From contig CAVOQQ010000008.1 of assembly GCA_963698395.1 (NCBI GenBank), positions 744,001-808,000 on the forward strand: 64,000 nucleotides of DNA, given 5' to 3'. Positions 42,886 through 52,189 of the stretch are shown here, piece after piece. The notes under the pieces are model-generated. The model saw only the letters and a list, made by a program, of their open reading frames with translations. It was not told where the DNA came from and did not search any database. The position numbers and the translations under genes are program-made. This stretch comes from JBBQUN01 sp963698395 (GTDB taxonomy: Bacteria > Actinomycetota > Acidimicrobiia > Acidimicrobiales > SZUA-35). Position 1 is the stretch's first letter, and each line of letters starts with the position of its first letter.

Positions 42886-44439
42886 TCAGGGGCGCCCGCC
42901 CCCACCGGCGGCGGGGCCGCCACCGGCGCCGCCCCGACCGACGGCGACCGACTCGGCAGCTTCGGTCGCGGTCGAGGTGGTGAGTTCGCCCAATCCTTCG
43001 GTGTCGGTCTCGGACGTGCCGACGCCGGTGTAGATCGTGTAGGTCTCGCCGGGGACGATGTCCAGGGCGGTGATCGTCAACGAGGTGGCGTTGGTCGTGG
43101 TGACCACGGTGGCGATGACGGTGCCTCCCGCGTCGACGATGGAGACTCGTTCCCCAGCGGCGATGCTGGTGGCATCGATGACGACGACGCCCGGCGCCGT
43201 GAACGTGCCGTTGACGTCGAGGGCGCCGTTGCCGCCAGTGGAGCTCGCTCCCGTGGCGATGGCCAGCGTGCCGCCGGTGATGGTGGCCACGCCGTTCGAA
43301 TCGATGCCGTCGGAGCCGGCCGCGATGGTCATGGTGCCGCCGCTCATCGTGAAGCTGACGCCATCCTCGACGTTTTCGGCGCCGCCATCGGCGCTGTGCG
43401 ACGTGGCGTTCAGTCCGTCATCGGAAGCGGTGATGTCGACGGTGCCGCCGGCCATGGTGATGGCCATGCCCTGGAGACCCTCCTCGGAGTCGGTGACAGC
43501 GATGTCGCCGCCGACGATGGTGACGGCACCGAAACCGTCGATGCCCTGCGCCCCTGCCGACACGGTCACGCTCCCGGCCTCGATCTGGATCCAGCCGTAC
43601 TCGGCGTCGTTCTCGTTGTCGGACTTCAGCCCATCGCCACCGGCAACCACACTGATGGTGCCGCCGACGACATAGAGGTAGTCCTTGCCCCGGATGCCGT
43701 CGTCGACGGCGTCGACGTTGATCGTGCCGGACAGGATGACGAGTCCGTCCGTGCTCGTGATGCCGTCATTGCTCGAACCGGTGACGTTCAGCGTGCCCGA
43801 GCCGGCGATGGTCAGGTCGGCCATCGAGAACAGAGTGGCGGTCGGGGCATCGTCGATGTCGTCATCCGCGCCCGACGCCGAGGCATCGGCCAGGGAGTTG
43901 ACCGATCCTTCGGCCAGCACGACCACGGCCTCGTCGGCTTCGTTGATCACGATCGGCGAGCTGCTCGAGGACGAGATGGTGGCGTTGTCGAGAACGAGAC
44001 GGACCTTGCCGTCGTCGACACTGTCGACCACGACCTGTCCGTCGGAGAGGGTGCCCGACAGGACGTAGGTGCCAGGCTCGGTGATCGTGACGATGTCGCC
44101 GGTCACGCCGGCGCCGGTCCCGTCGATCGAGGTGCCACCATCGGTCAGCGAGATCGTGGTGGCATCGGCGACGTCATGGTCGCCGTCATTGGTGTCGGCG
44201 TGGGTGTCGTCGAGGGTGCGAAGGCTGCCATCGGAGTCGGTCTCGACGGCGGACGAGACGGTGGTGATGGTGGTTGCGGCGGTGGTGGCCGAGGCCTGGA
44301 CCGTGGTTGCCTCGTCGGTCGTGGAGGCGGCGTCGGACCCGGAGCTCGAGCAGGCAGTGAGCACGAGGCAGAGGGCGGCGACCGACGCCGTCATGCCACG
44401 GCGAAGAGCGGTGCGGTTGGTGGAATCGTGGATACTCAT
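42886..44439 (-). CDS. Carbohydrate-binding-domain (DUF4353-like) lipoprotein
   Basis: 517 residues. Lipoprotein signal MTASVAALCLVLTACSSSG, a Thr/Ala-rich linker, then a long right-handed beta-helix-like repeat region (about 105-440) with units such as ITEPGTYVLSGTLSDGQVVV, GTINVDAVDDGIRGKDYLYV, GGDGLKSDNE, GAQGIDGFGAVTIVGGDIAV and SDDGLNATSHSADGG. The GT(Y)xLSGxxxDGQIxV and DDGIxxKD motifs are those of DUF4353 'carbohydrate-binding domain-containing protein'. The C-terminus is glycine-rich (GRGGAGGGPAAGGGGRP). It is cell-surface anchored. This family often accompanies CotH/DUF4956/VTC genes. Confidence 0.87.
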   Translation of the reverse strand: MSIHDSTNRTALRRGMTASVAALCLVLTACSSSGSDAASTTDEATTVQASATTAATTITTVSSAVETDSDGSLRTLDDTHADTNDGDHDVADATTISLTDGGTSIDGTGAGVTGDIVTITEPGTYVLSGTLSDGQVVVDSVDDGKVRLVLDNATISSSSSSPIVINEADEAVVVLAEGSVNSLADASASGADDDIDDAPTATLFSMADLTIAGSGTLNVTGSSNDGITSTDGLVILSGTINVDAVDDGIRGKDYLYVVGGTISVVAGGDGLKSDNENDAEYGWIQIEAGSVTVSAGAQGIDGFGAVTIVGGDIAVTDSEEGLQGMAITMAGGTVDITASDDGLNATSHSADGGAENVEDGVSFTMSGGTMTIAAGSDGIDSNGVATITGGTLAIATGASSTGGNGALDVNGTFTAPGVVVIDATSIAAGERVSIVDAGGTVIATVVTTTNATSLTITALDIVPGETYTIYTGVGTSETDTEGLGELTTSTATEAAESVAVGRGGAGGGPAAGGGGRP

Positions 44440-44533
44440 GGCTGGCTCCGATGAGGACTGGGGAACGACCTCAGTCAAACGGGCCAAGCTGAGCGGTGGC
44501 CGAGAGCTCCCTGGGAAACCGCACAGTGGTGGG

Positions 44534-45364
44534 TCAACGTGAAGCGAGCAACGAGCGCGACACCAGTGGCGTGGTCTGATCGTTCGAAGCGATGAGGGCG
44601 AGCCACTCCGGGTAGCCCATCGCTCGACGGTCGCAAGCCGCAAACGACGGTGGCCTCCCCGAGATGGCGACCAAGCCGTTCCACGCAGCCCGAAGGGATT
44701 CGTGCCGCGTGTCGAGCGGCCCGAACGCAGCGAAGGCAAGGGTCCACCACGGACGAGTGCCGACCGAGATCCGAGCGACCTCGACATCACAGCCGATACC
44801 GGTGGCCGGAGCGCCGAAAGCGAACGCGATCTCGGTGCCATCGCCGGTGAACCGTCGCTTGACGATCGACTTGTCGACATCGATCCATCGGTCGGCGGCA
44901 CCCGGAGGGACGAGGCGCTCGGCGGCACGAGCCTCGACGGGGCTCCACCGCCGCCACCCCTCCGGCGCGCCCCGGAGACCATCGCCCGGGAGACCATCGC
45001 CCGGGAGACCATCGCCCGGGAGACCATCGCCCGGGAGACCATCGCCCGGGAGACCATCGCCAAGCTGCACGGTCTCATCGACGGACAGTCGAATCTTGAG
45101 TTCCAACGTTTCACCGAAGCGACGCTTCAGGCCGATGTCGGAGCGTCCGCTCACCGGGCCATCGACCAGGTAGGTGTCGCACCGCTGCTCGAGGACACCG
45201 GTGGAAGCACCGAACCACTCGCCGATGTCGCGGGGAAGCGATCCGGAGAAGAACCAGCGGAGTTCGGTCGTGTCGAACACTGCGCTGTCGGCGGCGAGCG
45301 GCTGCTCGCGGTCGGGGACCGCCGTGACCTCGGCGGGCAACGAACGTTGTTCAGTGACTGTCAC
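44534..45364 (-). CDS. CYTH-like protein with GDGLP tandem repeat
   Basis: 276 residues from a GTG at 45364. The first half, VFDTTELRWFFSGSLPRDIG, RCDTYLVDGPVSGRSDIGLK and RRFGETLELKIRLSVDETVQ, and the second, KWSP-like WRRWSPVEARAAERLV, DRWIDVDKSIVKRRFTGDGT, resemble the tunnel strands of CYTH/triphosphate-tunnel enzymes, though the ExExK start is imperfect. Between them six copies of GDGLP (15-bp repeat) form an insertion that would be a flexible loop. If the family guess is right it is a second tunnel-fold protein in this polyphosphate-linked cluster. Confidence in the gene is higher than in the family. Confidence 0.6.
   Translation of the reverse strand: MTVTEQRSLPAEVTAVPDREQPLAADSAVFDTTELRWFFSGSLPRDIGEWFGASTGVLEQRCDTYLVDGPVSGRSDIGLKRRFGETLELKIRLSVDETVQLGDGLPGDGLPGDGLPGDGLPGDGLPGDGLRGAPEGWRRWSPVEARAAERLVPPGAADRWIDVDKSIVKRRFTGDGTEIAFAFGAPATGIGCDVEVARISVGTRPWWTLAFAAFGPLDTRHESLRAAWNGLVAISGRPPSFAACDRRAMGYPEWLALIASNDQTTPLVSRSLLASR
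44976..45060. repeat. 15-bp minisatellite, about 5.7 copies
   Basis: The unit AGACCATCGCCCGGG repeats without mismatches inside the coding sequence. It is read on the other strand as GDGLP. Being a multiple of three it preserves the frame, so copy-number variation would change only loop length. Confidence 0.95.
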
Positions 45365-45493
45365 AGGACAACCCCCAGTCGTGGACCGGACCCGTCGGAC
45401 GGGCCGTCACGATCCACTCTCGGTCACGGCGATCGTGACGACCAGAGCCGAACGTCCCCGTCTCGCTCGGGTCTTCTCGCTCGCCTCGTCGTG

Positions 45494-45568
45494 CCGGTGC
45501 CGGTGCCGGTGTCGTTGTCCTTGTCCTTGTCGCTGTCCTTGTCGTTGTCCTTGTCGGTGCCGTTGTCT
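45494..45568. repeat. Hexamer-type simple repeat (GTGCCG/GTCCTT)
   Basis: GTGCCG repeats three times and then changes into alternating GTCGTT/GTCCTT units, ending at the stop codon of the monooxygenase gene. The purine-rich strand reads as Asp/Lys/Asn-rich peptide in one frame. Its place immediately 3' of the gene suggests slippage in non-coding sequence. Confidence 0.8.
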
Positions 45569-47028
45569 CTATCGAACGACGTCGAAGTCCTCGAGATCGA
45601 GTGTTGCAAGCAGATCGCACGGATCCTGGCCAGATGCTGTGGTTGTGGCCGGTGGCCTCCGACCACCACGACGTGCAGCCCTTGCTGTGCGTCGTTTGCT
45701 CGAATCGATCTCGCACGTTGCGGGTGAACGCATCGACCGATGCCTGCGTGGGGCTGAGCGCCGCGATGCCGTCACGGCTCATCTGCACGACGGCCCCCAC
45801 GGCGAAGTCGGCTGCCGGCTCGATCGTTTGCAGCGCCGATTGGAGGCCGGTCCCGTTCGGACCCATCAGGAAGAACAGGTTCGGGAAGTCGTGCACCATG
45901 ACCGACTTGTAGGACGTGACCTCCTCGCTCCACGCGCTCGGCCAGCGGCACGCCGCCGACGCCGGTCAGATCGATCTCGTTGGTGACGTTGAAGGGCTTG
46001 AAGCCCGTGGCGAAGACGATCACATCGGCGTCGTAGTGGTGCGCCTGACGAGATCAGACCGTGTGCGGTCAGCGACTCGACCCCGCCGGTGACGAGCAGC
46101 ACGTTGGGTTTGTCGAACGTCGCGTAGTAGCGATTCGAGATCGTGGGCCGTTTGCAGGCGAAGTTGTGGTCGGGGGTGAGCGCCTTCGCCAGTTCGGGAT
46201 CCGAGACGCTTCGCTCGATCATCTGCCGTGCCTTGGCCTCGGCGGTCTTGTTGACCTCGGTGCCTTCGCGGTGGAGCTCGACGCTGGCGAACTCCCACGA
46301 CTCCCAGAGCTCGCGTCGAAGGTCCTGCATCGCCTGCAGGATTGCGTCGAAACTCTTCCCGCTCCGCTTCGCTGTACTCGTCGTCCCTCTTGGCGCCGAC
46401 CCACACCGGGCTTCGCTGGAAGACGACCAGCTCGGCGGCGCGGTCGGCGATCTCGGGCACGATCTGGACTGCCGTGGCACCGGTGCCGATCACGGCGACC
46501 CGTTTCCCGGTGAGGTCCAGATCGTCGGGCCAGTCGGTGGTGTGGAACTGAACGACCCTCGAACTCGTCTGCGCCGGGCAGATCAGGCTTGTTCGGCGTG
46601 TGGAGCCCGCCGAGGGCGGAGATGATCGCCCTCGAGGTGAAGGTCTCGCCGTCCGACGCCTGGATCTCCCAGCGATCGGCGACCCAGACGGCCGAGGCGA
46701 TCGTGGTGTCGAACGTGATCTGGTCGTAGACACCGAAGTCGATCGCACACTTCCGGACGTAGTCCCAGATCTCCTGGCCCGGGGCATACCACCTCGACCA
46801 TTCCGGATTGGGGGCGAAGGAATAGGAGTAGAGGTGCGAGGGGACGTCGCACGCCACGCCGGGATAGTGGTTGTCGCGCCAGGTGCCGCCGAGATCGGCG
46901 GCCTTTTCGAAGACGCGGGTGTTCTCGATTCCCGCTTCGTTCAACTTGATCGCTGCGCAGACACCGGACAGCCCAGCACCGAGGACGACGACCTCGTAGT
47001 GCTTCGGCTGACGTTCTTCTGGATTCAC
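45569..47028 (-). pseudogene. Baeyer-Villiger-type flavin monooxygenase, frameshifted
   Basis: From GTG 47028: YEVVVLGAGLSGVCAAIKLN (FAD GxGxxG), VFEKAADLGGTWRDNHYPGV, ACDVPSHLYSYSF, then the fingerprint FEGxxFHTTDWP split by a one-base insertion near 46552, VAVIGTGATAVQIVPEIADR (NADPH GxGxxA), and later frames CKRPTISNRYYATFDKPNVL, VFATGFKPFNVTN and FPNLFFLMGPNGTG, ending DLEDFDVVR at 45569. At least four shifts are needed. The near-identical 239-bp copy inside the SDR at 48.7-48.9 kb lacks the extra base at 46552, which marks that insertion as recent or erroneous. It would oxygenate ketones using NADPH and O2. Confidence 0.8.
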
Positions 47029-47099
47029 GATGGCCTCTTGGTGGTGGACGTGCTCTTGGTGGTGGCGTGTGCCGGTGGCGGGTAGGAACGGGCGGTGGC

Positions 47100-47987
47100 C
47101 TATTCCAGCGATTGGCCGCCGTCGACCGGCATGCGGGCTCCGGTCATGAAACCGGCGTCGCTGCTCAGCAGGAACGCGGCGGCACCGGCGATCTCTTCGG
47201 GCTCTGCCGTAGCGCCCGAGCGGGATGGACTGCGTGATCTGCGCTCGTGCGAGGTCGGAGTGGCGTTCGTCGATGAACTCCTCGACAGATCCGAGCATGT
47301 CGGTGTCGATCGGGCCCGGGCAGATCGGCGTTCACCCGGATGTCGTGCTTGGCGTACTCGGTGGCGGCGTTGATCGTCAGGTTCGCGATCGCCGCCTTGG
47401 TCATGCCGTAGAGCGAGAGGCCCCGGTTGGCTCGCATGGCGGCCATCGAGGCCATGTTGACGATCGAGCCCCCGCCATCGCTCGCCAGCATTGCCGGCTT
47501 GGCGTACTGCATCGCGAGCCACGCAGCTCGCACGTTGATCGCAACGATCTCGTCGAATGCCTCGATGCTGTTGTCTTCGAATCGCGAGAAGGCGCCGAAG
47601 ATGCCGGCGTTGTTGACCAGGCCGTCGAGGCGGCCATGGTTCTCCAGGGCGACAGCGACCATGGCCCTGATCGTGCTTTCGTTCGCGATGTCACCGACGA
47701 CCATCGACGCCCGCGAGTCGTCGCGTTCGCCGCCATCTGGATCGCGCAGTGCATCGAGAACGGACTCGAGCGCTTCCTCATCCCGGTCGACGACGACGAC
47801 GGCTGCCCCTTCGGCGGCGCATCGATGGGCGATCGCGGCGCCGATTCCCTTGGCGCGCCGGCGCCGATGACGACCTTCGACGCAGTCGCTGAGCTGTCGA
47901 GTTCGCCACGCCGCTCGGCTCACTCGTCGTCTCTTTCGATTCGAGGTAGGTGATCTCGTTTCCACGGCCGGTGGTGCCGTAGTTCAT
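47100..47987 (-). pseudogene. Short-chain dehydrogenase/reductase, frameshifted
   Basis: About 290 codons with at least two shifts. MNYGTTGRGNEITYLESKET at the start, KVVIGAGA then KGIGAAIAHRCAAEGAAVVV (TGxxxGIG equivalent), LDGLVNNAGIFGAFSRFEDN, GGSIVNMASMAAMRANRGLS, LYGMTKAAIANLTINAATEY (YxxxK) and the C-terminal GAAAFLLSSDAGFMTGARMP ending in VDGGQSLE. The likely ATG at 47987 would overlap the upstream SDR's stop if one G of GGGGATGA is removed. It is probably cotranscribed with that SDR and the monooxygenase. Confidence 0.78.
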
Positions 47988-49058
47988 CCCCGCGTACGCG
48001 GGTCGGTTGGATACACCCGGCAGGGGATGGATGCCGAGCGGTCCGTTGGCGAGATAGCCGCCGTCGACGACCTGGGTCGTGCCGGTGACGAAGGCGCTTT
48101 CGTCGCTGGCGAGGAACCGGACCATCGAGGCGATGTGCTCGGGCTCGCCGCGCATCGGCAACGGTTGGATCTTCTCGATGGTCTGGTCGGCCTCGTCGGC
48201 GCGTCCGCGGTGCATCAGGTCGGTGAAGATGATGCCCGGGCACACGGCGTTCACCGGATGTTGAGGTAGGCGAGCTCGACGGCGGCGTTCATCGTGATGT
48301 TCACCACCGCGGCCTTGGTCGCCGAATAGGCGAGGGGTCCGCCCTTGCCGCTCAGTGCCGCGATCGATGCGGTGTTGATGATCGAACCACCCCTACCCGA
48401 GTCGCGCATGACTCGACCACCATGCTTGATTCCGAGGAAGACACCGCTGGTCATCACCGCAAAGGTGTGATCCCAGTGGTCGACGTCGAGCTCGAGGACG
48501 GGCCCGATCGCTCCTCCGATACCCGCATTGTTGAAGACGATGTCGATCCCGCCGAAGTCGGTCTCGGCACGGTTCATCAGATCGATGACCTGTGCTTCGT
48601 CGGAAACGTCGACGGGCTGGAACCGGACTCGGTTGCCGAGGCCTCGGTCGTCGAGCTCGGCGATCAGGTCGGTCGCGGCCGGCGCGTTCATGTCGCCGAT
48701 GACGACCTTCGACCCGTTTCCCGGTGAGGTCCAGATCGTCGGGCCAGTCGGTGTTGTGGAACTGAAGACCCTCGAACTCGTCTGCGCCGGGCAGGTCAGG
48801 CTTGCTCGGCGTGTGCAGCCCGCCGAGGGTGGAGATGATCGCCCTCGAGGTGAAGGTCTCGCCGTCCGACGCCCGGATCTCCCGGCGATCGGCAGCCCAG
48901 ACGGCCGAGGCGATCGTGGTGTCGAACGTGATCTGGTCGTAGACACCGACCTTCCCACCTTCGTCCACGAACATCCGCACCGTGGCCGCACCGATACCGG
49001 CGGCGCCGCCGGTGATGACGGCGACTCGGTCGTGCAGCCGTCCGGTTGCTTGTGGCAT
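47986..49058 (-). pseudogene. SDR interrupted by a copy of the monooxygenase segment
   Basis: MPQATGRLHDRVAVITGGAA, GIGAATVRMFVDEGGKV is a normal SDR N-terminus. The frame then runs into GVYDQITFDTTIASAVW and onward to DLDLTGKRV, a copy of residues of the neighbouring flavin monooxygenase. It resumes as SDR with VVIGDMNAPAATDLIAELDD, DIVFNNAGIGGAIGPVLELD, SIINTASIAALSGKGG, PLAYSATKAAVVNITMNA and (shifted) GIIFTDLMHRGR, TGTTQVVDGGYLANGP. The insertion falls between beta-1/alpha-1 and beta-2, destroying the cofactor site. Without the insert the parts would form an ordinary SDR of about 275 residues. Confidence 0.82.
48711..48949. repeat. Ectopic copy of monooxygenase segment 46496-46735
   Basis: Direct comparison shows about ten substitutions and one one-base gap over about 239 bp, same orientation, about 2.2 kb apart. 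The boundaries are CGACCCGTTTCCCGG on one side and GTAGACACCGA on the other. The copied part covers the middle of the monooxygenase including the FxGxxxHxxxWP fingerprint. Confidence 0.93.
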
Positions 49059-49147
49059 TGCTGTTCTCCCCTCGAACAAGCAGCGACGCTCGTCGTACCC
49101 CGGGAGCTGGGCGAATGGCGCGGCGGCCGGCGTGTGTGCCAGGGCGG

Positions 49148-50170
49148 CTACGTGGCCTCGCTCGACTTCGGGCCGGTGAGCCTCGGCACGACCTCGCGGG
49201 CGAGACGCTCGACCATCGGGCCCATCATCTCGGGATCGACGCCCGGCGGAAGACCCGACGAGGCGATGTCGGTGATCCCGTAGGTGTCGATGAAGTCCTG
49301 CAGTTCGGCGACACATTCGTCTGGCGTGCCGATGATGACCGTCTGGGGGATGGTGTCGCCCGCACGCCAGCCGTACTCGTCGGGCGTGTCGGCCATGAAG
49401 GTGTCATAGACGCTCATCCGGTGCTGCTCGGCCCGGCGCAGGATCGGCCAGTCGCGTTCCTTGTCGTCGGTGACGTAGATCGAGCGGATCAGTCCGACTC
49501 GGTGGTCGTCGGGGGAGCGGCCGGCGTCGGTGACCGCTTGTCGCCACGGATCGAGCACATCGGACCGTCGGCCCTGTGGAAGCAGATTGGTTCCGAACCT
49601 CGCCGCTCGCTGCGCGCCTGCCTCGGACATCGCCGCGATCCACAGCGGTGGGCCACCCGGCTGCACCGGCTTCGGGTGCACGTCGACGTCGTCGAACCGG
49701 TAGCGCTTGCCGTGGAAGCTGAAGGGCCCGTCGGCCCACGCCAGACGGAGGATCTGGATCGCTTCCTCGGTCATCGAGACCCGGTTCTTCAGCGGGACGC
49801 CGAACGCCTCGAACTCGCGGGGCACATAACCCATCCCGATGCCGAACTCCATCCTCCCGTTCGAGATGAGGTCGAGCACCGCCAGCTCCTCCGCCAGCCG
49901 AATCGGGTGATAGAGCGGGAGTAGGGCGATGTCGGTCGAGATGCGGAGGTTGGTCGTTCGGGCGGCGATCGCGCCGGCCAGGGGCTGGAAGGCCGGCAGA
50001 TAGCCGTCTTCGCAGAAGTGATGCTCGGTGAACCAGACGTGGCTGAGGCCGGCCTGGTCGGCCAGGACCGATTGTTCGATGGTTGCCGCGTAGACGTCGC
50101 TCATCGACAGGTCGGACCGAGGATCGACCCGGCAGTCGTACATGAGGCCGACGCGCAGTGGGGGCGCCAT
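49148..50170 (-). CDS. LLM-class (luciferase-like) flavin-dependent oxidoreductase
   Basis: 340 residues, TIM-barrel bacterial-luciferase type. Motifs: QAGLSHVWFTEHHFCEDGYL, TDIALLPLYHPIRLAEELAV, LDLISNGRMEFGIGMGYVPR, EFEAFGVPLKNRVSMTEEAI, FSFHGKRYRFDDVDVHPKPV, PLWIAAMSEAGAQRAARFGT and VIIGTPDECVAELQDFIDTY. It uses reduced FMN or F420; the EHH and GMGY pattern does not decide which. The TGATG overlap with the TauD gene upstream on the same strand indicates an operon, perhaps for breaking down a small organic substrate. Confidence 0.93.
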   Translation of the reverse strand: MAPPLRVGLMYDCRVDPRSDLSMSDVYAATIEQSVLADQAGLSHVWFTEHHFCEDGYLPAFQPLAGAIAARTTNLRISTDIALLPLYHPIRLAEELAVLDLISNGRMEFGIGMGYVPREFEAFGVPLKNRVSMTEEAIQILRLAWADGPFSFHGKRYRFDDVDVHPKPVQPGGPPLWIAAMSEAGAQRAARFGTNLLPQGRRSDVLDPWRQAVTDAGRSPDDHRVGLIRSIYVTDDKERDWPILRRAEQHRMSVYDTFMADTPDEYGWRAGDTIPQTVIIGTPDECVAELQDFIDTYGITDIASSGLPPGVDPEMMGPMVERLAREVVPRLTGPKSSEAT

Positions 50171-51087
50171 CAGCCGGCCGCCGTGACGCCCATGGGGGCC
50201 AGCGGTCGGAGTTTGATGCGGATCGACGATTCGGCGGCGTCGGGTGCTGCGGGATCGAAGCGGGGGCGGTCACCGAGCACGGTGACACGATGCCCCATGC
50301 GTTCGTTCGGCCAGTAGTCCCACAGGGCGTAATGCTGCAGGCAGCGGTTGTCCCAGAGCGCAACGTCGAACGGTTCCCAACGGAATCGGATCTGGAACTC
50401 GGGTCGCTCGACGTGTTCGAGCAACCGGCGCAGAACAGCGGAACCGGCGTCGTCTTCCATCCCGACGATGCCGGTGGTGAACGCCCGGTTGACGTAGATG
50501 CTCGGTCGCCCGGTCTCGGGATGGGTGCGAACCACCGGGTGCACGGCCTCGGGATAGTCCTGGCGATCGGTGTCGTCGACCCCTCGGTCGCTGTATCGGC
50601 CGCGGTAGATGTGCTCGGAGGTGTGGTGGGCCAGGAGCGTCTGCAGCCAGGCCCGGTCGTCGGGAGGCAGCACGGCGTAGGCGGCCTCCATGTTGGCGAA
50701 CATGGTGTCGCCGCCGCCACCGTCGGGCAGCATCCGGAGCTGGAGCATGGTCGCCATGGGGGGTTCCTCATCGCACGACACGTCGCTGTGCCAGCCGTTG
50801 CCGTTGGCCACCTTGGAGTCTCGGTGCGCGTGGATGACGAAGATGCCGTCATCTTCGCCGGCACCGGGTGCTGCCGGATGGATGTGGAGCGGCCCGAACC
50901 GGCGGCCGAGCGCCATCTGGGTCGCCTCCGACATGGGCTCGGGCTGGTCCTTGAAGAAGAGCACGCCATGGTCGAGGAAGGCCTGGTGGATTTCGGCGAA
51001 TGTGTCGTCGTCCACGCCCTCGGCCAGGTTCACGCCCCGAACCTCGGCGCCGAGCACAGGAGAGATGGGCGTGATCGTCAAGGTCAT
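50170..51087 (-). CDS. TauD/TfdA-family 2-oxoglutarate dioxygenase
   Basis: 305 residues. ITPISPVLGAEVRGVNLAEG at the N-terminus, FKDQPEPMSEATQMALGRRF, the iron-binding HxD in NGWHSDVSCDEEPPMATML, DGGGGDTMFANMEAAYAVLP, HPVVRTHPETGRPSIYVNRA and WDNRCLQHYALWDYWPNERM with the distal His and Arg. This is the alpha-ketoglutarate-dependent taurine/2,4-D dioxygenase family; the substrate is unknown. Coupling to the LLM oxidoreductase and nearby sulfatases would fit organosulfur or ether breakdown, which is inference. Confidence 0.95.
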   Translation of the reverse strand: MTLTITPISPVLGAEVRGVNLAEGVDDDTFAEIHQAFLDHGVLFFKDQPEPMSEATQMALGRRFGPLHIHPAAPGAGEDDGIFVIHAHRDSKVANGNGWHSDVSCDEEPPMATMLQLRMLPDGGGGDTMFANMEAAYAVLPPDDRAWLQTLLAHHTSEHIYRGRYSDRGVDDTDRQDYPEAVHPVVRTHPETGRPSIYVNRAFTTGIVGMEDDAGSAVLRRLLEHVERPEFQIRFRWEPFDVALWDNRCLQHYALWDYWPNERMGHRVTVLGDRPRFDPAAPDAAESSIRIKLRPLAPMGVTAAG

Positions 51088-51258
51088 TCGGCGATTCTGC
51101 TCCAGGCACCGATTCGGTGCAACGCCTCCGAAGCAGCTGGTCGCGCCTCCGTCGCCGTGCTCGTCGCTGCCACCGCCCGAGTCCCGGAGACGGACATCTC
51201 GGTTCTCTCTTGCGGCGGTCTCTTGCGGCCGACTGAGCGGGTTGCCAGGATGGTTGCC

Positions 51259-52104
51259 ATGGCAGGAAGCACCGGACCGTCAGCTCGTTCGAAGGGGACG
51301 GTGCTCACCACGGGTGCGAACTCCGGCATCGGATTGGCGACGGCGATCGAGGTGGCCCGTCTGGGCTATCGATCCGTCGGTTCGGTCCGCAGCGATGCCA
51401 AGGCCGCCGAACTCGAGGCCGCGGCCAAGGCTGCGGGGGTCTCGGTCGAGCCTGTCCTGCTCGATGTGACCGACGTGGAAGGCTGTGCCGAGGTGATCGA
51501 CTCATTCGAGCCCTTCGGCCTCGTCAACAACGCCGGCTATTCGAACGTCGGTGCCGTCGAGGACGTCGCCGACGAAGACGTCCGCCATCAGTTCGAGACC
51601 ATGACCATCGCGCCGATGCGGCTCGCCCGACTGGCTTTGCCGGCAATGCGGGCGGCCGGTCGAGGTCGAATCGTCAACGTCTCGTCGATCTACGGTCGCA
51701 CGACCACCCCGTTGGCGGGCTGGTACCAGGCCAGCAAACACGCGTTGGAGGCGGTCTCCGATGCACTGAGGGTCGAGGTGGCCTCGAGTGGTGTGCAGGT
51801 CGTTCTGGTCGAGCCAGGAACCTTCAAGACCTCGATCTGGGAGGACGGCGAACGGGCCGTCGGGCGCCACGAGGGCTCCCGGTACGCCGCGGCGTATGAC
51901 CGCGAGCTCGAGCTGACCAGGCTCGCCCAGCCGTTCATGGGTGACCCGCAGCGGGTGGCCAAGGTGATCGGCCGTGTGCTCGAGAGCCGCTCGCCACGTG
52001 CCCGCTATCTGGTCGGCTACGACGCCCAGGCTCTTGCCTTGGCCGATCGATTCACGCCGACGACGATCCGCGATGCGATCGCCCGCTACGGGCTCGGTCT
52101 TTGA
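51259..52104 (+). CDS. Short-chain dehydrogenase/reductase
   Basis: 281 residues. VLTTGANSGIGLATAIEVAR (TGxxxGIG), LLDVTDVEGCAEVI, FGLVNNAGYSNVGAVEDVAD, MRAAGRGRIVNVSSIYGRTT, PLAGWYQASKHALEAVSDAL (YxxxK) and VVLVEPGTFKTSIW. The chain is intact, in contrast to the two SDRs on the other side of the TauD/LLM pair. The ATG at 51259 or, three codons earlier, 51250. It is divergent from the TauD gene with about 170 bp between. It resembles retinol-dehydrogenase-like classical SDRs; the substrate is unknown. Confidence 0.93.
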   Translation: MAGSTGPSARSKGTVLTTGANSGIGLATAIEVARLGYRSVGSVRSDAKAAELEAAAKAAGVSVEPVLLDVTDVEGCAEVIDSFEPFGLVNNAGYSNVGAVEDVADEDVRHQFETMTIAPMRLARLALPAMRAAGRGRIVNVSSIYGRTTTPLAGWYQASKHALEAVSDALRVEVASSGVQVVLVEPGTFKTSIWEDGERAVGRHEGSRYAAAYDRELELTRLAQPFMGDPQRVAKVIGRVLESRSPRARYLVGYDAQALALADRFTPTTIRDAIARYGLGL

Positions 52105-52189
52105 TCCGCAGGCGCCGAGGAATCCGGTTCGTCTCCGAACGCCAGGAGTGGGCAACCGTCACTAATGGTTGCGACTTCGCAACCGATGA

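Noticed and set aside
42847..44454. Plus-strand frame of 535 codons opposite the DUF4353-like lipoprotein
   Set aside because: Extreme Asp/Gly/Arg repeats mirror the Thr/Ala/Asp codons of the lipoprotein, which has a signal peptide and lipobox.
44702..45727. Plus-strand frame of 341 codons with ETIARETIAR repeats
   Set aside because: The repeat is the complement of the GDGLP minisatellite, and the 3' end runs through the hexamer repeat; no family features.
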